This document shows, in pieces, positions 9,862 to 18,465 of a stretch of DNA of 64,000 bases; within the stretch, counting starts at the first letter, position 1; each line of letters starts with the position of its first letter. The notes under the pieces were generated by a model, which made no database searches, had not been told where the DNA came from, and saw nothing but the letters and a program-made list of their open reading frames with translations. This DNA is from Lacticaseibacillus absianus. GTDB taxonomy: Bacteria > Bacillota > Bacilli > Lactobacillales > Lactobacillaceae. The stretch covers positions 744,001-808,000 of the forward strand of contig NZ_JABEKX010000002.1 of NCBI RefSeq assembly GCF_013407595.1, written 5' to 3'. Position numbers and translations under genes: made by a program.

Positions 9862-10814
9862 CGACTGCCCGTGCCCACACGAACATCGCCCTGATCAAAT
9901 ACTGGGGCAAGCGAGACGCTGACCTGATCCTCCCCTACACCAGCAGCGTTTCGTTGACGCTGGCGGATTTTTACACCGATACGCGCGTCGAGTTCGATGC
10001 GCGCCTGGCGACCGACCAATTCCAGCTCGATGGTCAGGCTCAGTCAGCCGCTAAGCTGACCCGATTTTTGGACCTAGTGCGCGGGCAAGCGGGCATCACG
10101 ACGCGGGCACGGGTCACCTCGACCAACCACGTCCCGACGGCTGCTGGCCTGGCGAGCTCGGCCTCCGCTTATGCGGCACTGGCGCTGGCGGCCAGCCACG
10201 CCGCTGGCCTGACACTCGATGACCGCGCGCTGTCTCGACTCGCGCGCCGCGGGTCCGGCTCGGCCGCCCGCTCGGTATTCGGCGGCTTGGCCGTCTGGCA
10301 CCGGGGGACTGATGACGCCAGTTCGTACGCAGAACCACTGCCGGCCACGACGCTACCGCTGCGTATGGTGGTCGTGATGGTCAACGCGGGGCCTAAGCCG
10401 ATCGGGTCCCGCGACCTGATGGCGAACACCGTGGCGACGAGCCCCTACTACCCTGCTTGGGTCACGCACAACGAAGCGGCGGCCACTGCAATGATCCAGG
10501 CGCTAGCGGCCGACGATATGCCCACGATCGGCCACCTGACCGAGCAAAGCGCGATGCAGATGCACGCGGCGATCATGGCTGCAGATCCGGCGTTCACCTA
10601 CTTTGAGCCGGAGACGCTGGCGGTCTGGCAGACGGTCCACCGCTTGCGGGCGAGCGGGGTGCCAGTCTACGCGACAATGGATGCTGGGCCGAACGTCAAG
10701 CTCTTGACGCTAGCACCGCATGTCGCCACGGTCTGCGCCGCACTGTCGCCGCAGTTCGATCAGCGGGTGCTCGTCAGTGCCCCTGGTCCTGCCGCACGCG
10801 TATTGGAGGATTGA
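9858..10814 (+). CDS. mvaD: Diphosphomevalonate decarboxylase
   Basis: This 318-residue protein converts 5-diphosphomevalonate to isopentenyl diphosphate. Diagnostic segments are HTNIALIKYWGKR at the N terminus, the phosphate loop PTAAGLASSAS, RRGSGSAARS and YATMDAGPNVK near the C terminus. These distinguish it from phosphomevalonate kinase, so the operon's middle enzyme is decarboxylase. The ATG start overlaps the mvk stop by four bases, and its stop is one base from the fni start. In related lactobacilli a phosphomevalonate kinase gene normally sits between mvaD and fni; none fits here. Confidence 0.95.
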   Translation: MTTARAHTNIALIKYWGKRDADLILPYTSSVSLTLADFYTDTRVEFDARLATDQFQLDGQAQSAAKLTRFLDLVRGQAGITTRARVTSTNHVPTAAGLASSASAYAALALAASHAAGLTLDDRALSRLARRGSGSAARSVFGGLAVWHRGTDDASSYAEPLPATTLPLRMVVVMVNAGPKPIGSRDLMANTVATSPYYPAWVTHNEAAATAMIQALAADDMPTIGHLTEQSAMQMHAAIMAADPAFTYFEPETLAVWQTVHRLRASGVPVYATMDAGPNVKLLTLAPHVATVCAALSPQFDQRVLVSAPGPAARVLED

Positions 10815-10815
10815 G

Positions 10816-11844
10816 ATGACGTCTGTACAATCACACCGCAAGGACGAGCATGTGTTTTTGGCGGAAAAATACTTTAGACCCGTCGCCGATGCGGGCTTCG
10901 ACCAGGTCCGGCTCATCTACTCTCCACTACCCGAGACTGCAGTGGCGGCCGTCTCAGTCACCCCAGACCTCTGGGGGTGGTCGTGGCCACTATACATCAA
11001 CGCGATGACTGGCGGCTCAGCGCAGACCGGGCGGCTGAACGCACAGCTCGGCCGGATCGCGGCGGCCTGTGACCTGGCGATCGCCAGTGGCTCCCAATCC
11101 GTTGCGTTGGCCGAACCGGCCTTGGCACCAACGTTCACGGCGCTGCGGACTGCGGCACCAGCGGCCTTCATTCTCGGTAACCTCGGGGCTAATCACGGTC
11201 CTGAGGCGGTCGCCAAGGCGGTCGCGATGCTCCAAGCCAACGCGATCGAGCTTCACCTCAATGTGATCCAGGAGACCGTCATGCCGGAAGGTGACCGCGA
11301 GTTTCACTGGTTGGCCAATCTGCAGGCGGTCGTTGCGGCCAGCCCGGTCCCTGTGGTGGTCAAAGAGGTCGGCAATGGCTTCTCGCGGGAGGCCTTCACC
11401 CAGCTTGCGGCGATCGGGGTCCACTACGTCGATGTCGGTGGCCGGGGCGGGACTGACTTCGGCCAGATCGAAAACGTGCGCCGCCCAGACCGCGATTATG
11501 ACTATCTGCAAGGGTTCGGCCAAAATACCGTTGAGTCCTTGCTGGAAGCCCAGGGACAGCCCCTCACCCGCTTAGCCACTGGTGGGATCCGTACGCCGCT
11601 GGATGTGGTCAAGGCCCTACGGCTCGGGGCAACTGCGGTCGGGCTCAGCGGGCTGGTCCTGCACTGGCTCGTGCAAGACGGTGAGGCCGCGGCGATCGCG
11701 CGGCTCAAGCGTTGGCAGGCACAATTGCCGGCACTGATGGCGGCGCTTGGGGCAGAATCGCCTGCTGCTTTGCGTCAGGTCCCGGTTGTGCTCACGCCAG
11801 CACTCCAAAGCTACATCAATCAGCGCGGATTGCCCCACCCCTGA
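10816..11844 (+). CDS. fni: Type-2 isopentenyl-diphosphate delta-isomerase (FMN-dependent)
   Basis: This 342-residue TIM-barrel flavoprotein interconverts IPP and DMAPP. It carries the family signatures RKDEHVFLAEKY at the N terminus, INAMTGGS, LHLNVIQETVMPEGDR (with substrate-binding Gln and metal-binding Glu), KEVGNGFSRE and the flavin-phosphate loop VDVGGRGGTDF. The start ATG at 10816 follows TTGGAGGATTGAG, with the ribosome site inside the end of mvaD. It is the last gene of the mevalonate operon and is followed by a strong terminator. Confidence 0.95.
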   Translation: MTSVQSHRKDEHVFLAEKYFRPVADAGFDQVRLIYSPLPETAVAAVSVTPDLWGWSWPLYINAMTGGSAQTGRLNAQLGRIAAACDLAIASGSQSVALAEPALAPTFTALRTAAPAAFILGNLGANHGPEAVAKAVAMLQANAIELHLNVIQETVMPEGDREFHWLANLQAVVAASPVPVVVKEVGNGFSREAFTQLAAIGVHYVDVGGRGGTDFGQIENVRRPDRDYDYLQGFGQNTVESLLEAQGQPLTRLATGGIRTPLDVVKALRLGATAVGLSGLVLHWLVQDGEAAAIARLKRWQAQLPALMAALGAESPAALRQVPVVLTPALQSYINQRGLPHP

Positions 11845-11853
11845 CCCGACGCT

Positions 11854-11897
11854 AAAAAGCGGTCCATTCTCCGACTCGGATGAATGGACCGCTTTTT
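11854..11897. terminator. Bidirectional Rho-independent terminator between fni and rsmF
   Basis: A perfect 16-bp stem (AAAAAGCGGTCCATTC paired with GAATGGACCGCTTTTT) closes a 12-base loop. A-rich and T-rich flanks allow termination from both converging genes. Confidence 0.93.
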
Positions 11898-11913
11898 GAA
11901 TTTGATCAGTCGC

Positions 11914-13251
11914 TCAGATCCGCAGGCCTTTGGGGTATGCGTTTTTGATCGTTCCGCCGACAAGTTTGCCTAGCGCAAACGACTTGCCGTCAAGGGTCAA
12001 CAAAACGGTCCGCTTACCGGTCAGTTGCGGCCGCGCCAAGGTCTCCCCATGACGATAGCGGGCAAACTCCGCGTCGTCGACGGGGACCACTTGCTGAAAG
12101 GCCTGCGGTGCAAGCGCAGTGGCCAGACTGTGACTGGCCTCGAACCGGTTCTTCTTGAACGTGCCCAGGTGTAGCCCGGCCCGCAGCACTTTAACGCCGG
12201 CTAAGCTGGGGGTGGTGGCAGGCAGTGCATAAAGCTGGTCACCGCGCAGGTAAAAGGCGCCTGGTGTCAACGCCGACGTGAGGCTCTGGTTCGCGAATGC
12301 TTGCCAGCTCGTCTTTTGCTCGGCGCTCAGACGGCTCGCAACTTCGGTCGGACCGGTGATCGGCGTGTCCCCAGCCTTGACCAACTTGGCGACAAAGTGC
12401 CCTTCTCCGGCAGCTGTTTGAGGCCAAAGCCGGGCGGCATAGGCCAGCGTCGGGTCACCGCCGCCCCATTCTGGGCGCGCGTCGCTGATCCCTTCGGGTT
12501 TGGCGAGGGGCACCAGCGTCAGGTCAAGCGTCTGCTGCGCCCAGGCGACGATCTGCTCGTCTTCTTCTGGACTGAAGGTACACGTCGAATAGATCAGGGT
12601 CCCACCTGGGCGCAGCATCTTGACCGCAGCGGTCAGGATCTCACGTTGGCGTGTGGCACAGCTGGCAGGATAGTCTGGCGTCCAGTACTGCATGGCGTCG
12701 GGGTCTTTGCGAAACATCCCTTCACCTGAGCACGGGGCGTCGACCAAGATCCGATCGAACGCCTCGGGCCAGTGCACGGCAAGTGTCTGTGGGTCGTTGT
12801 TCGTCACGATCGCGTTACGGATGCCAAAGCGCTCCACGTTACTTGAGAGCACCTTGGCGCGCCCCGGGTTGATCTCGTTGGCGACCAGCACCCCGTGCTG
12901 CGCCATGAAGCTAGCGAGGTGGGTGGTCTTGCCGCCGGGGCTGGCGCAGAGGTCCAATACCCGTTCGCCAGGCGTAGGGGCCGCCGCGGTGCCCACGAAC
13001 TGCGCGCTAGGTTCTTGGCTGTAGACATAACCCGCCACATGGTCGATCCCGTTACCGGCGACCTTACCGAAGTGCCCCCACTGGCTCCACGGGATCGGAG
13101 CGCCAGCGGTCTCAAGCGGGGCTGCCGGCCGCAGCGGGTTCACTCGGTAGCCGGTTTGGAGCGGTGCGGAGAACCGTGCCAAGAATGCCGGGGCGTCTGC
13201 ACCGAGCAATTCAGTGTACTTGGCCACAAAGCCAACAGGTAATTCAGTCAT
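11914..13251 (-). CDS. rsmF: 16S rRNA m5C methyltransferase, RsmF/NOL1-NOP2-Sun family
   Basis: This 445-residue SAM-dependent RNA cytosine-5 methyltransferase has the full set of Sun-family motifs: SAM loop LDLCASPGGKTTHL at about 99-112, NEINPGRA, DAPCSGEG at 171-178 with Cys174, and the catalytic Thr-Cys at YSTCTF with Cys224. The C-terminal third matches the PUA-like RNA-binding extension seen in RsmF homologues. The ATG at 13251 was chosen because the sequence from MTELPVGFV matches family N termini. It overlaps the preceding gene's stop by eight bases. The exact rRNA target is inferred from family only. Confidence 0.9.
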   Translation of the reverse strand: MTELPVGFVAKYTELLGADAPAFLARFSAPLQTGYRVNPLRPAAPLETAGAPIPWSQWGHFGKVAGNGIDHVAGYVYSQEPSAQFVGTAAAPTPGERVLDLCASPGGKTTHLASFMAQHGVLVANEINPGRAKVLSSNVERFGIRNAIVTNNDPQTLAVHWPEAFDRILVDAPCSGEGMFRKDPDAMQYWTPDYPASCATRQREILTAAVKMLRPGGTLIYSTCTFSPEEDEQIVAWAQQTLDLTLVPLAKPEGISDARPEWGGGDPTLAYAARLWPQTAAGEGHFVAKLVKAGDTPITGPTEVASRLSAEQKTSWQAFANQSLTSALTPGAFYLRGDQLYALPATTPSLAGVKVLRAGLHLGTFKKNRFEASHSLATALAPQAFQQVVPVDDAEFARYRHGETLARPQLTGKRTVLLTLDGKSFALGKLVGGTIKNAYPKGLRI

Positions 13252-14209
13252 GTCTCGCCACTTCCTTCGTGAGTCGACTGCGGCGCAACCACCACCACAG
13301 TCCGAGTGCGTGGACCGCCCACAATGCCGCAACAAAAGCGATCAAACGGGTCCGGTCCGTCAAATAAAACCACCACCAGCATACAGCGCCGCCGAGGCCG
13401 ACGGCGCCGGCGACATGCGTGACGGCCTGACGCCAGCGGCCGCGGTCGTACTGACGCCGCCATTCAGGGGTCAGGTCACGCGGCGTGCCTGCGCGAACCA
13501 GTCGTGCTGCAGCCCAGGTCAACCCGAGTGCGGCGAGTAGCAATCCGGTACTGCGTAGCAGGGTCAAGCCGACCTCTGCCCACCAAGTCCGCGCGCTGCT
13601 GCCTTCGTAGTGATAGGCCGTCAGTGTCCCACCAAAGACGCGGCGAATGGTCGCCATCTCCTTCGCAAGGTGTTGACCATCGACATAGATCGTCGTGGCG
13701 GTGAGCGAGACATCTTGGGCGGCGGTACTGCTAGCGTTCAGGAAGATTGCCCGGTTCAGCGGACTGTCACGGCGGGTCGCGACAGTGCCAAGCACGGGTA
13801 AGTACGTCTTGTCCCACTGAAGGTATTGCTGCTGACTACCGGTGTACAACTGCGCCACCACCGCTTGGCCGACCACGGCGACGGGTAGCGTTGCCGTCAG
13901 GTCTGCAACCGAGAACCATTGCCCGGATTGGAGCGGAAGTCCGGCATCGGCTTGCGTCGCAAAGAGGAAGATCTGGTGGTCCGCGGCGTGGAACTGGACT
14001 TGGACTGGACCGAGTTTGGCCTTGGCCAGGGCGGCTGCGGCTTCTTGGACCGTCAGGTGGCGGCTCGGGTGGACGACCTGGGCCGATTCAGACAGGCCGT
14101 AGTGGTCGAGTCGATCGGCGTACTCGGACTGGTCGTGCAGCGACCAGGTCCAGCCCGCCAGGATCACCAAGGCGACCCAGCAGATATCGAGCAACAAAAA
14201 GCGCTTCAT
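13244..14209 (-). CDS. Membrane protein with MacB-like extracytoplasmic domain, unknown function
   Basis: The 321-residue product has one N-terminal membrane segment (about residues 5-22), an external domain of roughly 190 residues and two to three hydrophobic segments at the C terminus (around 215-240 and 270-310, Trp-rich). This order, and a VAVVGQAV segment in the external part, recall a shortened MacB/FtsX-type permease, but I cannot name a family with confidence. No ATPase subunit is next to it. It lies 18 bases after a methyltransferase-like gene and overlaps rsmF by eight bases, so the three are probably cotranscribed. Confidence 0.6.
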   Translation of the reverse strand: MKRFLLLDICWVALVILAGWTWSLHDQSEYADRLDHYGLSESAQVVHPSRHLTVQEAAAALAKAKLGPVQVQFHAADHQIFLFATQADAGLPLQSGQWFSVADLTATLPVAVVGQAVVAQLYTGSQQQYLQWDKTYLPVLGTVATRRDSPLNRAIFLNASSTAAQDVSLTATTIYVDGQHLAKEMATIRRVFGGTLTAYHYEGSSARTWWAEVGLTLLRSTGLLLAALGLTWAAARLVRAGTPRDLTPEWRRQYDRGRWRQAVTHVAGAVGLGGAVCWWWFYLTDRTRLIAFVAALWAVHALGLWWWLRRSRLTKEVARHD

Positions 14210-14227
14210 GCGGCCCCTCCTTTCGTG

Positions 14228-14959
14228 TCATCGCATCCGGTAGATGCGGTCGTTGATCGCGTCGAACTGCGGAAACGCCCGGTTGAGGGTGAGCAGGCGG
14301 CGATCCGGGACGAATCGAGCCTGTTGCCAGAACAGCCGGCTGTTGGTCGCCCCATGACGTTCGCCGATCACGAACAGTTGCAGCTGAGGAAACGCGGCGC
14401 GCAAAGTGTGCAAGAACGCGGCATCGTTCCATTCCTGATCAGGCGACCAGGCCATCACAACGGCGTCGACCGCGTGGCCATACCGCCACAGCGCAGCTGT
14501 GGCGCCCGCGCGCTGCACCGGGACTAACGGGGCCCGACCGGTCGCGTTCGTCCCGACCCAGCTCAACGGGTCGGTCGTGATCACCTCACTACCAGCCGCC
14601 TGCAAGCCGGCGGATAGGTACCCGTTACCCGCGGCCACTTCGAGGTAGCGCTGCGGACCATAAGTGGCCTGCCAGGTCTCGGCCAGCGTCTGGCTGACGA
14701 AGGCCCACATCCCGTAGTGATAGGCGATGTATTGACGAAAATTCCGTGCGAGCTGGTCGAAGCGGTGCAGCGCCTGTTCGACCACGGGATCGGTGCTGAG
14801 GCGCTCCTCGGCTGGCAATCCCAGTCGGATCAGCGGTTGAACCGGCAGTTGACCGTGCGCGACCGCCTGCCGCCAGGTGGTCATCGCGTTAAGCTGCTGC
14901 GTGACAAGCGGTGTCGGACACGCAGCGGCCATTGCATTCAGATGTTGCCAGTAGTCCAC
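14228..14959 (-). CDS. Class I SAM-dependent methyltransferase-like protein
   Basis: The predicted 243-residue protein contains a glycine-rich SAM-binding loop, YLEVAAGNGYLSAGL, near the middle, followed by an acidic turn (ITTDPLSW) and a VVMAWSPD strand, as in Rossmann-fold methyltransferases. The first roughly 100 residues are helical and unlike known domains. A GTG start at 14959 is preferred because AAAGGAGG lies seven bases upstream; the ATG further up overlaps that site. The substrate is unknown. It precedes the MacB-like membrane gene. Confidence 0.62.
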   Translation of the reverse strand: MDYWQHLNAMAAACPTPLVTQQLNAMTTWRQAVAHGQLPVQPLIRLGLPAEERLSTDPVVEQALHRFDQLARNFRQYIAYHYGMWAFVSQTLAETWQATYGPQRYLEVAAGNGYLSAGLQAAGSEVITTDPLSWVGTNATGRAPLVPVQRAGATAALWRYGHAVDAVVMAWSPDQEWNDAAFLHTLRAAFPQLQLFVIGERHGATNSRLFWQQARFVPDRRLLTLNRAFPQFDAINDRIYRMR

Positions 14960-14981
14960 GCGCCGTCCTCCTTTGGCTCGC

Positions 14982-15008
14982 AAAAAAGGCTGGGACAGGC
15001 CCGGCCTT
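14982..15008 (-). terminator. Rho-independent terminator after the DUF59 gene
   Basis: Read on the minus strand, AAGGCCGGG pairs with CCCAGCCTT (one C-A mismatch) around a five-base loop and is followed by six T residues. It ends the 15.0-15.6 kb unit. Confidence 0.8.
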
Positions 15009-15027
15009 CGTGTGTGTCTATCACCGG

Positions 15028-15372
15028 TCAGTGGATCCCCAGCGCCATCTTAGCATAACGGCTCATGCGCTCGGGCCCCCAGGCGGGATACCAGACCAGG
15101 TGGATGTCGATGGACTTGATCCCTGGCACCGCCAGCAGCGCATGGTGGATGCTATCATCCAGGATGTCCGTCAGCGGGCAACCCATGGTCGTCAGCGTCA
15201 TCTCCACGTCGCAATGACCGGTTTCATCCAAGTCGACCCCGTAGATCAAACCAAGGTTGATGATGTCGATCCCAAGCTCTGGATCGATCACCGTTTCCAG
15301 CGCCGCCACGATCTTCTGTTTCATCTCCGCGTAGTACGCAGTCTCTTCTGATGACTCCTGTGCGTCTGCCAC
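15028..15372 (-). CDS. MIP18/DUF59-family metal-sulfur cluster assembly factor
   Basis: This 114-residue protein belongs to the SufT/PaaD-like DUF59 family, which helps mature Fe-S proteins. Family signatures are IDPELGIDIINLGLIYGV, the conserved cysteine in TTMGCPLT and the C-terminal LVWYPAWGPERMS segment. The start is GTG at 15372 with AAGGAGG six bases upstream. Only the DUF59 domain is present. It sits 11 bases after the tautomerase gene on the same strand and is followed by a terminator. No suf genes occur in the window. Confidence 0.87.
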   Translation of the reverse strand: MADAQESSEETAYYAEMKQKIVAALETVIDPELGIDIINLGLIYGVDLDETGHCDVEMTLTTMGCPLTDILDDSIHHALLAVPGIKSIDIHLVWYPAWGPERMSRYAKMALGIH

Positions 15373-15383
15373 AGCGCGCCTCC

Positions 15384-15572
15384 TTACTGCTCGTCGGACT
15401 TGAGCACACCGGCCACGGCATAGTGGTTCTTCGCCATCTCGTTGAGAACGATGTGAATGTGTTCCTTTGGTGCCCCGGTGTTCTTAGCGATCGCTTCCGT
15501 TACGTCCGCGCACATCTGGCGCAAGGCTTCCGGGGAGCGACCTTCGATGAGATCAATGTGAACTAATGGCAT
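15384..15572 (-). CDS. 4-oxalocrotonate tautomerase family protein
   Basis: This 62-residue small tautomerase begins MPLVHIDL; after removal of Met the proline becomes the catalytic base. A conserved arginine follows at EGRSPE. Size and sequence match monomers of the hexameric 4-OT family. The ATG at 15572 was chosen because the catalytic proline must be second, with GAGAGG nine bases upstream. The natural substrate in lactobacilli is unknown. It lies 11 bases before the DUF59 gene. Confidence 0.9.
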   Translation of the reverse strand: MPLVHIDLIEGRSPEALRQMCADVTEAIAKNTGAPKEHIHIVLNEMAKNHYAVAGVLKSDEQ

Positions 15573-15629
15573 CGTGATCATCCTCTCTTCTTTTCGATAC
15601 TCCATTATCGCACAGCCCGTACGGATTGG

Positions 15630-16535
15630 CTAGGCCTCGTGCTGACCTTGACGCTTGGCCGCTTGCTGGTCAGAGGTCAAAAACTCGCCGACGACATCCA
15701 CGGTGTTGAGGATATCGATGAAGGCCGCATGGTCTGCGCCCAGCGTCGCTTGGGTCAGATCGTACAGCTCGTAGCGCGTGATCACGATCATCAGCGTCGT
15801 GTTCGGCCGGCCGAGAAAGCCCCCCTTGCTTGGCATCACCGTGATCCCCCGGATCAGACGGGCGCGGACTGCAGCGATCACCGCTTCGGCGTGCTCGGTC
15901 ACGATCATCGCGGTGATTTTTTGGTTCGAGGTGTGCAGACCATCCACGACCCGGGTCATGCAGTAGATCGAGATGATCGTGTACAAGGCGCTTTCCCACT
16001 GGATCCCGAGGCCCGCAACTAAGATGATCGCCAGGTTGATCGCGAACATCAGCGCGCCGACCGTCCGCCGGGTCGTTTTGGCCAAGTACATCGACAGGAT
16101 GTCGAGGCCGCCGGTCGAAAACCCGAAACGCAGCGCGATCCCGACGCCCGCGCCAGTCAGGACGCCACCGAAGATCGCATTCATCAAGGGGTTCGTCGAC
16201 AAGGCGTGCACGGGCAGGAGGATCGCTAGGACTGAGATCACCAGCGTGTTCAAGAAGCTGAACACGGTGAAATCTCGGCCCAGCTTCCGCCAGCCGAGGT
16301 ACGCGAGCGGCAGATTCAACAGCAAGTTGAACCAGCCGGTCAGATCCTGATGGGCCACCCCAGCACGCTGCAAGAACAACGAGAGCAGCTGTGCGACCCC
16401 GGTGGCCCCAGACTGGAAGACCTTGGCTGGCGTCAAAAAGAAATTCAAGGCGATGGCGGTGATCAGACCGCTGGCCAGGACGACGCCGAGCCGCCGCAGT
16501 GTGTCATGTTGGGTGTATTGGGTCAGTTTTGCCAT
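15630..16535 (-). CDS. YitT family membrane protein (first copy)
   Basis: This 301-residue protein has five to six hydrophobic segments in the first two thirds (DUF161/YitT, with SGATGVAQL and GFSTGGLDILS motifs) and a C-terminal cytosolic DUF2179 domain (from about residue 210, including RGITVMPSKGGF). The transport substrate is unknown. The ATG at 16535 follows GCGAGGC with seven bases spacing. The upstream region carries an inverted repeat GTCTAC-5-GTAGAC at 16553-16569. A paralogue lies at 61604-62512. Confidence 0.9.
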   Translation of the reverse strand: MAKLTQYTQHDTLRRLGVVLASGLITAIALNFFLTPAKVFQSGATGVAQLLSLFLQRAGVAHQDLTGWFNLLLNLPLAYLGWRKLGRDFTVFSFLNTLVISVLAILLPVHALSTNPLMNAIFGGVLTGAGVGIALRFGFSTGGLDILSMYLAKTTRRTVGALMFAINLAIILVAGLGIQWESALYTIISIYCMTRVVDGLHTSNQKITAMIVTEHAEAVIAAVRARLIRGITVMPSKGGFLGRPNTTLMIVITRYELYDLTQATLGADHAAFIDILNTVDVVGEFLTSDQQAAKRQGQHEA

Positions 16536-16552
16536 GGGGATTGCCTCGCTTC

Positions 16553-16569
16553 GTCTACGTTTTGTAGAC
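16553..16569. promoter_or_regulatory. Inverted repeat GTCTAC-N5-GTAGAC upstream of yitT
   Basis: Perfect 6-bp arms with a five-base spacer lie between the yitT start and a likely extended -10 (TGTATTCT on the minus strand, TATTCT at 16613-16618). A third copy of GTCTAC is at 16690-16695 in the pepD leader. It may be an operator or a small mRNA hairpin. Confidence 0.35.
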
Positions 16570-16679
16570 ACATATTCTGCGCGCCACCCGGGTTCGAGGC
16601 GCGACCTTCACTAGAATACACGCGCGGTTGTGGATTTAACAGCCCCCTAGCGACTTTTTTGTTAAACTAGAGGTAACTG

Positions 16680-16703
16680 CGCGGACTTTGTCTACAGTCC
16701 GCG
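16680..16703 (+). promoter_or_regulatory. Hairpin in the pepD 5' leader
   Basis: CGCGGACT and AGTCCGCG form a perfect 8-bp stem with an eight-base loop ending 10 bases before the pepD ribosome site. It contains a GTCTAC motif shared with the divergent yitT side. It could be a regulator site or mRNA structure. Confidence 0.4.
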
Positions 16704-16728
16704 AACAGTGATCAAGGAGGCAAAGACA

Positions 16729-18141
16729 ATGGCAACGCGCACATCCTGTACCAGTATCCTGATCGGCAAAGCGGCTAGCGCAGACGGCAGCGTGATGATC
16801 GGACGCAACGAAGACAGCAAGGCGGCTTGGCCGAAGCACGTCGTCGTCCATCCAGCTCAAGTCAACGACACCGTGACCTTCGCTTCTAAGGCGAATCAGT
16901 TCACGCTCGCCTTGCCGAGCCACGCGCTCAAGTACACGGCCACCCCGGAGTGGACGACGGACTTCGGGCTGTTCGAAGAAGCCGGCATCAACTCGGCGGG
17001 CGTGGCGATGAGTGCCACGGAAAGCGCCTATGCGAACCCGCGAGTACTGGCTTACGACCCGTTCGTGGCAGACACCGGTATCATCGAAGAAGCGATGGTC
17101 ACCGTCGTGCTCCCGTACATTCAGTCGGCCCAAGAAGGCGTGACCCGACTCGGGAAGATCGTGACGCAACATGGCACCGGTGAGGCGAACGGCGTCTTAT
17201 TTGCGGATCACGACGAGGCTTGGTACATGGAGATCGCGACCGGGCATCAGTGGGTCGCGCAACGCATCCCCGATGATTGCTACGCCGTGGTCGCGAACCA
17301 GCTGGCAATCCAGCGCGTGCTCCCAGACTCCCCCGACTTCATGTACAGCCCCGACTTGTTCGACTTCGCCGCGACCCACCGCCTGTGGGAGCGCGGGACC
17401 GCCTTCAATTTCCGGCAGATCTTCGGGACGACTGGCGCGTTCGATCACACCTACAACACCGCGCGCGTCTGGGACGGACAACGTCGGTTGAGCCCGAAGC
17501 GACAGAGCCAGCCAACAGATGACGATCTGCCATTTTGCTTGCAGGCTGACCGACCGCTGTTTGTGGACGACGCGTTCCAGGTGCTCGGGGCCCACTTCGA
17601 GGAGACCGACTACGATCCGGCAGACAGGTTGGCTGGCGCAGCGCACCGCTTCCGGCCGATCAGTCTGGCTCGCACACAAGAGGCCCATGTGTTACAGTTG
17701 CGGCCGGACCTGCCCTACGAGATCGCCGATCTGCACTGGATCGCCATGGGCGTCGCGGCGCAGAGTCAATTCGTGCCGTTCTTTGCCGGAACGACCGACA
17801 CACCGGCGGACTATCAGCGCGGCGCGCTACCGCCCAGCCTTGACGCCGCCTATTGGCAGTACAAGCTGGCCGGGGTGCTGATGGACGCCCACTTCCGGTA
17901 CTTCCAGCACGATCTGAACCAGGTGCAAGTAGCCACTCATGCTGAGTTGCTGGCACACATCGCCGCAACTGACGCGCAGAGCCACGGCTTGGATGCCCCG
18001 GCGCTGGCGGCGCTAGCGACCAGCGCAACGATGACCAGCGCCGCTCTCAGTAAGGCGGCCTGGCAGCGGTTCACGATGGCCTTGCTGGCCAAGTCGACGG
18101 ACCTCAGCCCACTTAACTTTACAACGGACCCGAACCTATGA
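16729..18141 (+). CDS. pepD: Dipeptidase, peptidase family C69 (PepD type)
   Basis: This 470-residue cytoplasmic dipeptidase belongs to the N-terminal nucleophile C69 family used by lactobacilli to finish peptide breakdown. The catalytic cysteine is Cys7 in TSCTSILIGK, followed by ASADGSVMIGRNED, the usual family opening. The length matches PepD enzymes (about 470). The ATG at 16729 follows AAGGAGG with eight bases spacing. Its stop overlaps the start of the next gene (ATGA), so the two are translated together. Confidence 0.93.
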   Translation: MATRTSCTSILIGKAASADGSVMIGRNEDSKAAWPKHVVVHPAQVNDTVTFASKANQFTLALPSHALKYTATPEWTTDFGLFEEAGINSAGVAMSATESAYANPRVLAYDPFVADTGIIEEAMVTVVLPYIQSAQEGVTRLGKIVTQHGTGEANGVLFADHDEAWYMEIATGHQWVAQRIPDDCYAVVANQLAIQRVLPDSPDFMYSPDLFDFAATHRLWERGTAFNFRQIFGTTGAFDHTYNTARVWDGQRRLSPKRQSQPTDDDLPFCLQADRPLFVDDAFQVLGAHFEETDYDPADRLAGAAHRFRPISLARTQEAHVLQLRPDLPYEIADLHWIAMGVAAQSQFVPFFAGTTDTPADYQRGALPPSLDAAYWQYKLAGVLMDAHFRYFQHDLNQVQVATHAELLAHIAATDAQSHGLDAPALAALATSATMTSAALSKAAWQRFTMALLAKSTDLSPLNFTTDPNL

Positions 18142-18464
18142 TCGAGCTGGAAGGATTTGCAGTCTACCCTGATCAGATCGCGACGGCGCGCGAATGGATG
18201 ACTTTTTTGCGCACGCACCAGGCGGCCGTGGACCGCACCCTGATCCCAGAACACCTCGCGCGCGAATCGATCTTCTCTATTACCCTCAATGGCCGGTTCT
18301 ACCTTTGTTGGTACAGCGAACAGACTGCCCCCGCCCCAGCGGTGACGGATAGCCAGGATCCGATCGACCGTCGCCATGTCGACTACTGGCAACGGTGCAT
18401 CGATGAGTCTGTCCCACCGTTACGCTTCTCTTTAGAGAACCACTTCATGCCGCCTGCGCGCTGA
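18138..18464 (+). CDS. DUF6176-like small protein
   Basis: The 108-residue product has the pattern of the DUF6176 family as I recall it: an EWMTFLRTH segment, LARESIFSITLNG, FYLCWYSE and a late HVDYWQRCID block. No membrane segment or signal peptide is visible. Function is unknown. It overlaps the pepD stop by four bases and is followed two bases after its stop by the first copy of the intergenic repeat element. Confidence 0.7.
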   Translation: MIELEGFAVYPDQIATAREWMTFLRTHQAAVDRTLIPEHLARESIFSITLNGRFYLCWYSEQTAPAPAVTDSQDPIDRRHVDYWQRCIDESVPPLRFSLENHFMPPAR

Positions 18465-18465
18465 C

